22,472 nt of DNA from Polychytrium aggregatum. Its lineage: Eukaryota; Chytridiomycota; Chytridiomycetes; Polychytriales. The position numbers were made by a program, and so were the translations under genes. The DNA is taken from assembly GCF_025602895.1 (NCBI RefSeq), contig NW_026516559.1, forward strand, positions 1 through 22,472, in the 5' to 3' direction. This document shows, piece by piece, positions 1-6,697 of this stretch. Within the stretch, counting starts at the first letter, position 1, and each line of letters starts with the position of its first letter. The notes under the pieces are model-generated. The model had not been told where the DNA came from. It saw nothing but the letters and a program-made list of their open reading frames with translations, and searched no databases.

Positions 1-222
1 GCGGTTGTAGCGGTCTTGGCTCTGCTGGGCGGTGCGCATCTCGCGCTGGTAGGTGGCCTTGGCCGACTTAATCAGCTCGATCGTCTTGCGCGCAGTGGAC
101 ACGTCATCGCGGAGATTGCTGATCAGGCGTTCGGCGAGCGGCAGAAAGCTGGCGACCGGATCGGCAGCGACAGCAGGAGCAGCAGCAGGTGCGGGGGTGG
201 GGGTGTCTGTGTTCTGGGACAT
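1..222 (-). CDS. N-terminal part of a coiled-coil-type viral protein, open at the left edge
   Basis: An open minus-strand frame runs without a stop from ATG at 222 to the left edge, giving the first 74 residues. The protein starts MSQNTDTPTP, continues with an Ala/Pro-rich tail to about residue 24, and then changes to a charged, heptad-like helix (around LAERLISNLRDDV and later TARKTIELIKSAKATY) that looks like a coiled coil. The upstream DNA has an AT-rich patch at 232-242 (ATATACTATAT), which could be a promoter core. I do not recognise the family. An Ala/Pro tail followed by a coiled coil is common in small giant-virus structural proteins, but that is only an analogy. Plus-strand frames over the same DNA have no such composition and look like shadows. 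Confidence 0.55.
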   Translation of the reverse strand, partial: MSQNTDTPTPAPAAAPAVAADPVASFLPLAERLISNLRDDVSTARKTIELIKSAKATYQREMRTAQQSQDRYNR

Positions 223-256
223 CTTGGCTCGATATACTATATGGGTGAGAAATTCT

Positions 257-502
257 TTATTGCTCTTCAGCGCAGGGGAACAACATGAAAGGGGCGCGGA
301 TCATGTCTACCATGATACGCAAGTATGCGATTTCAAATACATAAGTGCCAGTGCTATGAATCGTAATTTTGGTGTAGCTCTGTGGCGAGTCTGCGGGGGC
401 TGTATAACGGACCGGGTCGTCACAGCTGCCAATATCCTCCACTACCGCCTGCCAGTCCTTAAAGTTCAGCGCAGTAATAGTTAAGTAAGTAAACACTTCC
501 AT
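257..502 (-). CDS. Small unknown protein, 81 aa
   Basis: The frame starts at ATG 502 and encodes 81 residues with alternating hydrophobic and polar stretches (TYLTITALNF, SYTKITIHSTGTYVFEIAY), which suggests a beta-rich fold. Its first 44 bp overlap the end of the 430-aa gene in another frame on the same strand. A stop codon lies just upstream in its own frame, so 502 is the natural start. It ends 35 bp before the next minus-strand gene, which fits a tightly packed run of minus-strand genes. No family is recognised. It could also be the displaced tail of the upstream gene after a frameshift. A homologue carrying both parts in one frame would show that. Confidence 0.45.
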   Translation of the reverse strand: MEVFTYLTITALNFKDWQAVVEDIGSCDDPVRYTAPADSPQSYTKITIHSTGTYVFEIAYLRIMVDMIRAPFMLFPCAEEQ

Positions 503-1751
503 CCTTGCCGACGGTGCTTATGTGCGTTGTGTCCTTGTGACGACCGGTGTTGTAGATTTTTCGGGTAGACGAAAGGCTACCGGACTGATTGACTCGATTG
601 ACACCGTTGGTGAATGGGAGGTAGACGGACAGGGGCAGTGCGTCGGCCGGTACATGCAGACGGGCGTTGAAGGTGAAATCCATGCCCATCGGTTTGAAGC
701 CCGCTGATTCTTCGCAAAGGTACGACTTGCTCTGGGGCGAGGGCTTTGTCTTCCTCTGAATGGACTCTTGTGTCTCGTCAGTATCGATTCCGAACAAACC
801 AAGTACATTGTTGCGCTTGGTTGTGTAAATAGCCATGATACGCCTCTCTAGATCTTCGGTGATCTCGACTTCCGAGAGGACGAACACAAACCGAAGTAGA
901 TTGCGTACTCGATCCAGGACGTAGACCACCCAGGGGAGATTGCATGGCAAAGCAAGCCATTGTACTAGGTCCGTCGTTTGTCGGTCGAGCGTCCCAGCCA
1001 CCGTTGACATCGACAAAACCTTGGCGCAAGCAATAATGGCTGGGTGGTGACGTCGGGCTTGGTCGGAGTACTCGTAGACGAGCTGGTAATCACCGCCCGT
1101 GTTGTAGCCGATCCTATCCAGGTCAACGACATTATCGTCACCGTCGCACAATTCCGGGATGGTATACGAGAGCGCAAACAAGCGTGGGTTGCGCTTGGCT
1201 TCATGGAGGCACTCGAGCACACACAGGAAGCTGACGTAGTTGAATAAGGCGGTGCTAACTCCAGCGAATTGAACTTCATCTACCAATGCTTCGTTCGCAA
1301 TCCGTTCCGTGATGTACCGGGCTGCTATACTTGAGATCGACCAGGAGTGAATGATACCATCTTCATTGCTGAGTGTGGCAGCGGGCGTCTGATCGCTGAT
1401 GATCGTGTGCCACAAGAGGGTACTCGGTGGCTTCGGTGGTGAAGTGAACATCGAGGCGAGCTTTAGGTACCCGGCTTTGCAGCGAGAAATTGTCGTTTTG
1501 CGACTCGATCCACGACCGATGGATCCGGATTGCTTTTTCTTGACCGATCCTTGCTCCCTTCGGGCCGAACGGTTGCACTGAGCTTGTGGCGCCGGAAGCG
1601 CAATGGGTGTCTTGAGACACTCGATCGCCGGAGCGGGGGGCTGTTTTCGTTCTTCGAGTGGCGGTTCCTCAATCAGATCGACGTCTGATTCATCGGATTC
1701 AAGGCCGTTGAACAAATGATAAGTTGAAAAATCCGCTGCCGATATGGTCAT
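459..1751 (-). CDS. Unknown protein, 430 aa
   Basis: A long minus-strand frame from ATG 1751 encodes 430 residues. The first ~110 residues are polar and probably disordered: an acidic stretch (ESDESDVDLIEE) is followed by a Lys/Arg/Ser-rich region with KKKQSGSIGRGSSRK, which could bind nucleic acid or act as a nuclear signal. Residues from ~110 to 340 are more ordered and hydrophobic, with several predicted helices. The tail after ~345 is polar again, then beta-like. I see no catalytic motif and no known family. It overlaps the following 81-aa gene by 44 bp. The even composition across the frame and its length favour a real gene over its many antisense shadows. It is likely viral, judging from its neighbours. 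Confidence 0.6.
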   Translation of the reverse strand: MTISAADFSTYHLFNGLESDESDVDLIEEPPLEERKQPPAPAIECLKTPIALPAPQAQCNRSARREQGSVKKKQSGSIGRGSSRKTTISRCKAGYLKLASMFTSPPKPPSTLLWHTIISDQTPAATLSNEDGIIHSWSISSIAARYITERIANEALVDEVQFAGVSTALFNYVSFLCVLECLHEAKRNPRLFALSYTIPELCDGDDNVVDLDRIGYNTGGDYQLVYEYSDQARRHHPAIIACAKVLSMSTVAGTLDRQTTDLVQWLALPCNLPWVVYVLDRVRNLLRFVFVLSEVEITEDLERRIMAIYTTKRNNVLGLFGIDTDETQESIQRKTKPSPQSKSYLCEESAGFKPMGMDFTFNARLHVPADALPLSVYLPFTNGVNRVNQSGSLSSTRKIYNTGRHKDTTHISTVGKDGSVYLLNYYCAEL

Positions 1752-2021
1752 AATAGTGCGCTGGCGAAGTTTGATCTGGGAGGATGATGGGGTCTGGGGA
1801 GACGACTCCGCTCTTGGGCGGAAGTTTCACGTCGGTGCTGCGCCACCCTTGCAACATCGGGATCAGCTGAGGCCCACGAGAATCATGTAGATCAGAACGA
1901 AGAGATAGACGAGCATGGTTGCGATGGTTGCGTACGACATGCGTGCGAATGTGCTACGTTTGCTGCGTTTGCTGCGATCAGGCCCACATTTTTTCCCCAG
2001 CGCTTGCCATCGATCGCCCAA
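1752..2021. other. Divergent intergenic region, 270 bp
   Basis: This lies between the start of the 430-aa gene (-) and the start of the 184-aa gene (+). It contains a T-run (ATTTTTTCC, about 1988-1996) some 26 nt before ATG 2022, which could serve as the plus-strand promoter core. It also holds a minus-strand mini-frame for a 25-residue hydrophobic peptide (listed separately). Another minus-strand mini-frame of 52 codons (1699-1857) overlaps the 430-aa gene and is not called. Confidence 0.4.
1863..1940 (-). CDS. Possible 25-aa single-span membrane peptide
   Basis: ATG at 1940 opens a 25-codon frame ending in TGA. After MSYAT the peptide is almost purely hydrophobic (roughly residues 6-24, including MLVYLFVLIYMILVGL), which is about one membrane span. 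NCLDVs do encode very short membrane proteins of the inner virion membrane, so this is plausible, but a frame this short may occur by chance. It stands alone in the gap between two divergent genes. Confidence 0.28.
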   Translation of the reverse strand: MSYATIATMLVYLFVLIYMILVGLS

Positions 2022-2576
2022 ATGAATACCAAGATCCAGCCGAGCCGCCCCGTCCTGGGTATCCCGCCTCGAACGACATCCGAATGGATCGATACCCCGC
2101 CTCCAAAGCAGAGGGAACGCAATTACTTTATTTGCGTCGAGTCCATCAAGCGTGCACCTGTCTATCCGTCTCCGGCAGAGTATCGCTTCCCGATCCTCCA
2201 GCCCTTGCGCGATGTCATTCGTGTCGAGCTCGTTGGAGGGACCTTGCCGTCGACACCGGCCACGACGCCGCCCTATGTCATCCTTGATGTTAATGAGCTG
2301 AACCACATGGATGTCGGCAGTGCAAACGGTGCCTTCAATGTGCTCTTTACCGCCCCCGGAGCCGGCTCGTCCACCCACAGCATCGTGCAGACGCAAATGA
2401 CCCAGACAACGACACTGATCTGCCAGCCGTCCATCCCCAGACTCAATTACCTGTCGATCGCCTTGCGTGCCCCCGACGGCACTCTCATGGACTATGGCAC
2501 CGGCTTTGATCCGTCAAACCAGCACATGCTCATGTTCAAGTTCACGGTCTTGGAGGCCTTTGGGCAGCTACCTTAA
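2022..2576 (+). CDS. NCLDV virion-type beta protein, 184 aa
   Basis: The frame encodes a protein with the layout of a virion-associated family common in giant and large algal viruses. After an unstructured start comes a segment FICVESIKRAP with YPSPAEYRFPI, then VIRVELVGGTLPS, then PPYVILDVNELNHM, and near the end PRLNYLSIALRAPDGT followed by MLMFKFTVLE. The order 'Tyr-Pro-x-Pro-x-x-Tyr, ...V..iELv, ...Yi.L.i.El, ...L..l.i...d..G..yd' is what I recall for that family. The function is unknown, with virion assembly or base structure inferred. An upstream TTG at 2004 is in frame, but ATG 2022 is the better start: it lies 26 nt after a T-run. Its stop overlaps the stop of the convergent thioredoxin-like gene. 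Confidence 0.65.
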   Translation: MNTKIQPSRPVLGIPPRTTSEWIDTPPPKQRERNYFICVESIKRAPVYPSPAEYRFPILQPLRDVIRVELVGGTLPSTPATTPPYVILDVNELNHMDVGSANGAFNVLFTAPGAGSSTHSIVQTQMTQTTTLICQPSIPRLNYLSIALRAPDGTLMDYGTGFDPSNQHMLMFKFTVLEAFGQLP

Positions 2577-2983
2577 GGGAGAAGCGTGAGTGTCTGCTGA
2601 ATGGCAGAAGCAGTGCGTGGGTTAGTGGGACTGTACGGATACAAGAGTCCCTTGGAATCGACCACAAAGAGCGTCGGGAACCCGTTGACACCCAGGATCT
2701 CTGAAATCTGCCGTTGCTTCACACCGTCAAAGTGAAAGACCGGGAAGGGTGCATTGCGAAGCTCCTTGGCAAGCCGGTGGCAGTGGCCGCATGTCGTCAT
2801 ATATGCGACCACCAGGGCCTTGCGACCCAGAGCACGCCTGAATCGTACCGGAGTCCCTGGCTGCATTCCGAAATCAAGATCGACCCGCGGCTCGATCGGC
2901 TGTCCAAAGGTCGTGAATACGTCTTCATTGTGCCGCTTGTGCTTCAGAGGCGGCAGTGGGCTGAATGGTGCAAACTCGATCAT
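2573..2983 (-). CDS. Thioredoxin-fold thiol oxidoreductase (CGHC), 136 aa
   Basis: The protein has a CGHC active site at residues 65-68 (hydrophobic strand ALVVAYMTT just before it) and the thioredoxin cis-proline at P103 in GFPTLFVVDS. These are the two hallmarks of the fold. CGHC is the pair seen in protein disulfide isomerases, so oxidation or isomerisation of disulfides is the likely activity. The first ~40 residues are a Pro-rich extension with no clear signal peptide, so it probably works in the cytosol or inside the virion, as other NCLDV thiol enzymes do. A minus-strand shared promoter with the fibre gene lies just upstream. The stop TAA overlaps the neighbouring stop in the palindrome CTTAAG. 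The enzyme could serve disulfides in the capsid or fibre, but this is inference. Confidence 0.8.
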   Translation of the reverse strand: MIEFAPFSPLPPLKHKRHNEDVFTTFGQPIEPRVDLDFGMQPGTPVRFRRALGRKALVVAYMTTCGHCHRLAKELRNAPFPVFHFDGVKQRQISEILGVNGFPTLFVVDSKGLLYPYSPTNPRTASAIQQTLTLLP

Positions 2984-3002
2984 TGCTGTCTTCTACATCA
3001 AT

Positions 3003-3012
3003 AAAAATTTTT
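3003..3012. promoter_or_regulatory. Palindromic AT core of a divergent promoter
   Basis: AAAAATTTTT is a perfect 10-bp palindrome midway between two divergent starts: 19 nt from ATG 2983 (-) and 25 nt from ATG 3038 (+). The symmetry and short spacing suggest a two-way viral promoter. There is no experimental support. Confidence 0.45.
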
Positions 3013-3037
3013 GTTGGACCCAGGTCATGGGAACGGA

Positions 3038-4765
3038 ATGAGCAACATCCGCGCAAACGTCATCGTCTCTGAGGCATCCACCCTCGAGATCTATAGCGAC
3101 CGTGTGCTTTGCCAGGCCGTCTCGCTCTCAAGCACCGCAACCAATGCACTCTACACCATCGGCGGCATCCAGTGCGGGGCCAGCGTGTCCGTTGCCACCT
3201 CCGTTCAGACACCGGCTCTCTCGTCACCTACCAGCGACTTGTCCTTGAACGGAACCACCCTCCAGGTCCTTTGCCCGCAAACGAATCAACAGGGCCTCAG
3301 CGTCGAGGGGAACCTGGCATGTGGTTCTGAGCTCTCGGTTGGCTCGGTATTCTCGGTCTCGGCTGCAAACGGGCTGGCTTGCTCGGCTGATGCGGCTTTC
3401 ACCGGAGCACTCTCGGCCGGTGACGTCTCAGCGTCGACCATAGACCTGTCCACTTCGCTATCTGCACCGAGCGTCACAGCCACTTCGTTGAGCGCTTCCT
3501 CGGCTACAGTGTCGTCCTTGAGCTGCACCACCATCAGCGTCAGCAGCGGCATCACTATCGACACTCTCAGTCTCACCAATGCCAGCTTTGAAAACCTCAC
3601 GACCACGGTGTCTACGAACCTGGTGGACGTTTCGGTCGACACTCTTGCTGCTTCGTCGTCCGTGTCGATCGGGTCCGGTGGCAGCTTCTCTTGTGCTGGC
3701 AGCACCAGCTTGGCAAGCGCATCGGTCTCGGCGACATTGACCGCTTCGGCTGTGAGCGTCTCTGGCACTCTCTCGGCGTCCACCGTCGATGCCGGGTCTG
3801 TTAGTTGCTCGGGTTCGGTCACGGCCACATCGTCCGTCGGTGCACCGGTCTTGACCGCATCCACGTCCATCGGCGCTCCTTCGGCATCCATCACCTCGCT
3901 CTCTGCCTCGTCGGTCTCTGCGGCTGACGTCACCGCCACCGACACCATCACGTGCCCGAGCCTCACTGTCAGCTCGGCGCTCTCGTCGACCGGGACGGCC
4001 GAGTTTGCGGGTCTCGGCGTGAGCACCTCTGCCTCGATTGCGACCCTGTCGGCCACCACTCTCACTGCGACGGCTGCAACGATCACCAACGCCAGCGTCT
4101 CGTCCGTGCTGACGGCAAATACCTTGGACTACACCGCCCTCAGCTCGGCATCCACCCAGATCTCGGCCAGCACCTCAATCCTCTCGGCTGGATGCGATTC
4201 CCTTCGGCTCGTGTCGCTTGCCAGCCCATCCACCACGACAAGTCGCAACCTGGCCCTCTTCACCCTGGGGGCGTCCTATTCAGACAGCGACTTTGAGTGC
4301 TGCCAGCTGGCATCCGAGTCGACCGACATGTACGTGCTGAGCTCGCGGGCGATGGGTGCCGGGCAGGTCCGCTCTGTCGGTGTGCGGGCAGGCACATCCG
4401 TGAGCCAGCCGCAGATCCTCGTCGACCCCTCGCTCATCACTCTCTCCTGCGACGTCAACGTCATGGGCGAGCTCTCGACTTCGTCGGATATCCGTCTCAA
4501 GACCGACATTGTCGATTACAACGTCCAAATGTACAACACCGCCCACAAGCTGCTCGACCTCGACATGATCGAGTACGTCCACACCAGAGATCCCGATGGA
4601 CCGCGCCGGGTGGGTCTTATTGCCCAGCAGGTGCAGGAGCACTTTCCGCAATTCGTGAAGCAGGACCGGGACGGCTTTCTCGCCGTGCAGTATGATCATA
4701 TGGTGCTGCCGCTCATGGCGTTGCTCAAGCGGGTGTGCGCCCAGATCGGGCTCGAGAATATCTAG
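3038..4765 (+). CDS. Fibre-like protein with C-terminal S74 chaperone domain, 575 aa
   Basis: Residues ~30-440 are an irregular array of short Ser/Ala/Thr/Val-rich repeats of the type 'SxSxSSVSxxxLTAxTLxA', with almost no charge, as expected for a beta-helical or trimeric fibre shaft. The last ~93 residues match the peptidase S74 intramolecular chaperone: SSDIRLKTDI at 482-491, then a helix, EYVHTRDPDG..RVGLIAQQVQEHFP, and a final helical stretch (YDHMVLPLMALLKRV). In phage tail spikes this domain drives trimer folding and cuts itself off next to the conserved Ser-Asp, here S483-D484. Giant viruses also carry S74 proteins. A surface fibre or attachment role is therefore likely. ATG 3038 is chosen because the frame upstream offers only a TTG at 3011. 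The CDK-like kinase follows after 20 bp. Confidence 0.82.
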   Translation: MSNIRANVIVSEASTLEIYSDRVLCQAVSLSSTATNALYTIGGIQCGASVSVATSVQTPALSSPTSDLSLNGTTLQVLCPQTNQQGLSVEGNLACGSELSVGSVFSVSAANGLACSADAAFTGALSAGDVSASTIDLSTSLSAPSVTATSLSASSATVSSLSCTTISVSSGITIDTLSLTNASFENLTTTVSTNLVDVSVDTLAASSSVSIGSGGSFSCAGSTSLASASVSATLTASAVSVSGTLSASTVDAGSVSCSGSVTATSSVGAPVLTASTSIGAPSASITSLSASSVSAADVTATDTITCPSLTVSSALSSTGTAEFAGLGVSTSASIATLSATTLTATAATITNASVSSVLTANTLDYTALSSASTQISASTSILSAGCDSLRLVSLASPSTTTSRNLALFTLGASYSDSDFECCQLASESTDMYVLSSRAMGAGQVRSVGVRAGTSVSQPQILVDPSLITLSCDVNVMGELSTSSDIRLKTDIVDYNVQMYNTAHKLLDLDMIEYVHTRDPDGPRRVGLIAQQVQEHFPQFVKQDRDGFLAVQYDHMVLPLMALLKRVCAQIGLENI

Positions 4766-4785
4766 GTCTCTGGGCGAGGTGAACC

Positions 4786-5706
4786 ATGGTCGTCGTTAAG
4801 GATTACACCGTCCATATCAACCAGAGGCTCGGCAAGGGGTCGTATGGGACCGTCTATCGCGGATCCAAGAACGGCAAGACGTATGCGCTCAAGAAGACCA
4901 CGATGGAGAAACCCGGGGAGCTCTCTGCCACGCTCATCAGGGAGATTGCCATTCTCAAGCGCCTTGCGGGCCACCCTAACATTGTGCAGCTGGAGGAGTT
5001 CTTCTTTGCTGACAACCTCAAGTTCACTTGGCTGGTCTTTGAGGAATACAAGACCACGCTGGACGCCCTCATCAAGAGCAAGGACGACGGGCTCTCCATG
5101 GACGAGACCTTCAAGTTCTCGTCCAATCTTATCGACGGACTCGTTTATATGGAGGAACAAGGGTGTATTCACCGGGATCTGAAGCCGGGCAACATTCTCG
5201 TTCACGCGGACGGGCACTGTGTCATTGCCGACTTTGGACTCGCCCGCATGGATCGCACCCGCTACAATATCAAGCAGGACACATCCGTCGTGACGCTCTG
5301 GTACCGCGCACCCGAGATTCTGCTGGGGTGTATCGATTATACTCTGCAGGCGGATATGTGGAGTCTGGGATGTATTGTCTTTGAAATGTTCTTTGGGCAG
5401 CCTCTCATATCCACCAAGACAGGCCACGAACAACTCAGCGTCATCTTGACCATCATCGGCTCGGTCCCGCTCAAGACCTACAGTCTCAAGATCCCCACCA
5501 AGACCAGCGACCCGAACAGCGCAGCCTGGTATATGCACCTCGAGGGCAAACCCAATGGCATGTATCACCATCTGCGCAACGTCTTTGTCAAGGAGGAACA
5601 GCGGCACTGGGTCTGCAAGATGCTCGAGCTGGATCCAGCTCAGCGAGCAAGGCCAAGGGAATCAAAGGATGAATTGCTGGCCCTGATGCGCGCACAGCTC
5701 CTCTGA
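4786..5706 (+). CDS. CDK-like serine/threonine protein kinase, 306 aa
   Basis: All kinase landmarks are present: glycine loop GKGSYGTVY (16-24), lysine K36 in ALKK, helix-C glutamate E53 in SATLIREI (compare PSTAIRE), HRDLKPGN (129-136), DFG (149-151), VVTLWYRAPEILLG (168-181) and DMWSLGC. The length is that of a bare CDK. By alignment from memory with CDK2, the residue at the activating threonine position is D165, which could mimic phosphorylation. The Wee1-type tyrosine is kept (Y20). No cyclin is visible nearby. It lies 20 bp after the fibre gene; GAATATCT at 4755-4762 could be its promoter core. Its last 67 bp overlap the Nudix gene on the other strand. CDK-like kinases occur in several giant viruses and may alter the host cell cycle or transcription. 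That role is inferred. Confidence 0.9.
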   Translation: MVVVKDYTVHINQRLGKGSYGTVYRGSKNGKTYALKKTTMEKPGELSATLIREIAILKRLAGHPNIVQLEEFFFADNLKFTWLVFEEYKTTLDALIKSKDDGLSMDETFKFSSNLIDGLVYMEEQGCIHRDLKPGNILVHADGHCVIADFGLARMDRTRYNIKQDTSVVTLWYRAPEILLGCIDYTLQADMWSLGCIVFEMFFGQPLISTKTGHEQLSVILTIIGSVPLKTYSLKIPTKTSDPNSAAWYMHLEGKPNGMYHHLRNVFVKEEQRHWVCKMLELDPAQRARPRESKDELLALMRAQLL

Positions 5707-6617
5707 TGGCGCACCAGCTTTTCATGGATCCGACCAAGCACCCGCTTCTTCTCAATGTCATATGGACGCAACAACCGCATGCACTGCTCAAAGGTGTACC
5801 AGCCCACCTGCTTGACTTCTCCAGCTTGGTGCAAATTGGAGAAATTCATTTCCCAGTCCGCCTCCCCTTTCATCTCGGCGAGGTAGTATACGTGCTTGTA
5901 TTGGATGTCGTTGGTGCCCTTGAACTCTTCAATATACGTGTCTCTGTTGTTCAATCGCAGCTGGCTGTGCGGATACCCAGTCTCCTCCGTATATTCGCGC
6001 AATGCGGCATTCAGTGTGCTCTCGCGGACATTGCGCCGTCCCTTGGGGAAGCCAAACTCGGTGTGCGGCCATGTGCAGTGCGTGTGCTTGATGTAGTAGT
6101 GCTTGTCGACGCTGGTGTACTTGGCCTTGGCTTCGTCGTAGTCCATGGTGTAGCATGGATTCTTGTGGTTCACCCAGAGCCGGTTCCAGATCTCGTCAAA
6201 GGACTCGTGGAGCAGCCGGTGTCTCTCTTGACAGGTCATCTCGCCAAAGAGCGTCATGAGCTGGGGTGTGCTGTAGATGCCGCGGATAAAGTCGATGTAG
6301 GCGTGCGTGTCCTTCCGCTGGATCATGCAGTAGACGAGATCGCCGTCGCGCGGGGCAATCAGCGTCTGGGATCGTGTGTTGATGAAGCTGTTGTGGACGT
6401 CGCAGTCATACGGTGTCCCGGGTACTGTCGATATCTGGTCGCCGGCGCGGAACCGCCGGTATGCAATGATCCCGTAGCTCGTCACCGGGAGCGTGCAGTC
6501 CCGGTACATGTGCCCGATCATCCCGCAATTCACACATCTGAAGTTGGCATAACCTCCGTTTCGTCGTCGGATTCTCCTGGTCGTCATTCTGCGACAAACG
6601 CGCACAAAGCTTTCCAT
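5640..6617 (-). CDS. Zinc-knuckle Nudix hydrolase, NCLDV mRNA-decapping type, 325 aa
   Basis: Residues 193-215 fit the Nudix box GX5EX7REUXEEXGU exactly, with G193, E199, R207-E208, E211-E212 and G214, so the metal-binding catalytic core is intact. Residues 28-41 are a CX2CX4HX4C zinc knuckle (C28, C31, H36, C41), which suggests RNA binding. Between them are SYGIIAYRR and YCMIQRKDTHAYIDFIRG, and a helical part with a WNRLW motif. This layout resembles the viral decapping enzymes (poxvirus D9/D10, ASFV g5R, mimivirus L375 types), which remove the mRNA cap to speed mRNA turnover. I infer that function. The first 20 residues are basic; M11 is an alternative start. The 3' end overlaps the kinase gene by 67 bp. 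Confidence 0.87.
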   Translation of the reverse strand: MESFVRVCRRMTTRRIRRRNGGYANFRCVNCGMIGHMYRDCTLPVTSYGIIAYRRFRAGDQISTVPGTPYDCDVHNSFINTRSQTLIAPRDGDLVYCMIQRKDTHAYIDFIRGIYSTPQLMTLFGEMTCQERHRLLHESFDEIWNRLWVNHKNPCYTMDYDEAKAKYTSVDKHYYIKHTHCTWPHTEFGFPKGRRNVRESTLNAALREYTEETGYPHSQLRLNNRDTYIEEFKGTNDIQYKHVYYLAEMKGEADWEMNFSNLHQAGEVKQVGWYTFEQCMRLLRPYDIEKKRVLGRIHEKLVRHQRSCARIRASNSSFDSLGLAR

Positions 6618-6697
6618 ATCCCCAGGATTTTTTGTTATGATTCGAGCACACTGGGTTTTTTTCTTGATAACAACCAGAACGAGACTAACCCGTCATC
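6618..6697. promoter_or_regulatory. Divergent promoter region with inverted repeat
   Basis: This 80-bp gap separates the Nudix start (-) from the 622-aa gene start (+). It holds two T-runs (6628-6633 and 6655-6662) and an inverted repeat, TTGTTAT at 6632-6638 and ATAACAA at 6667-6673, one arm facing each gene. It is AT-rich compared with its flanks. It is probably a two-way viral promoter; no motif is proven. Confidence 0.4.

Noticed and set aside
1699..1857. Minus-strand 52-codon frame starting MLQGWRSTDV
   Set aside because: It overlaps the start of the better-supported 430-aa gene in another frame, and no motif or promoter supports it.
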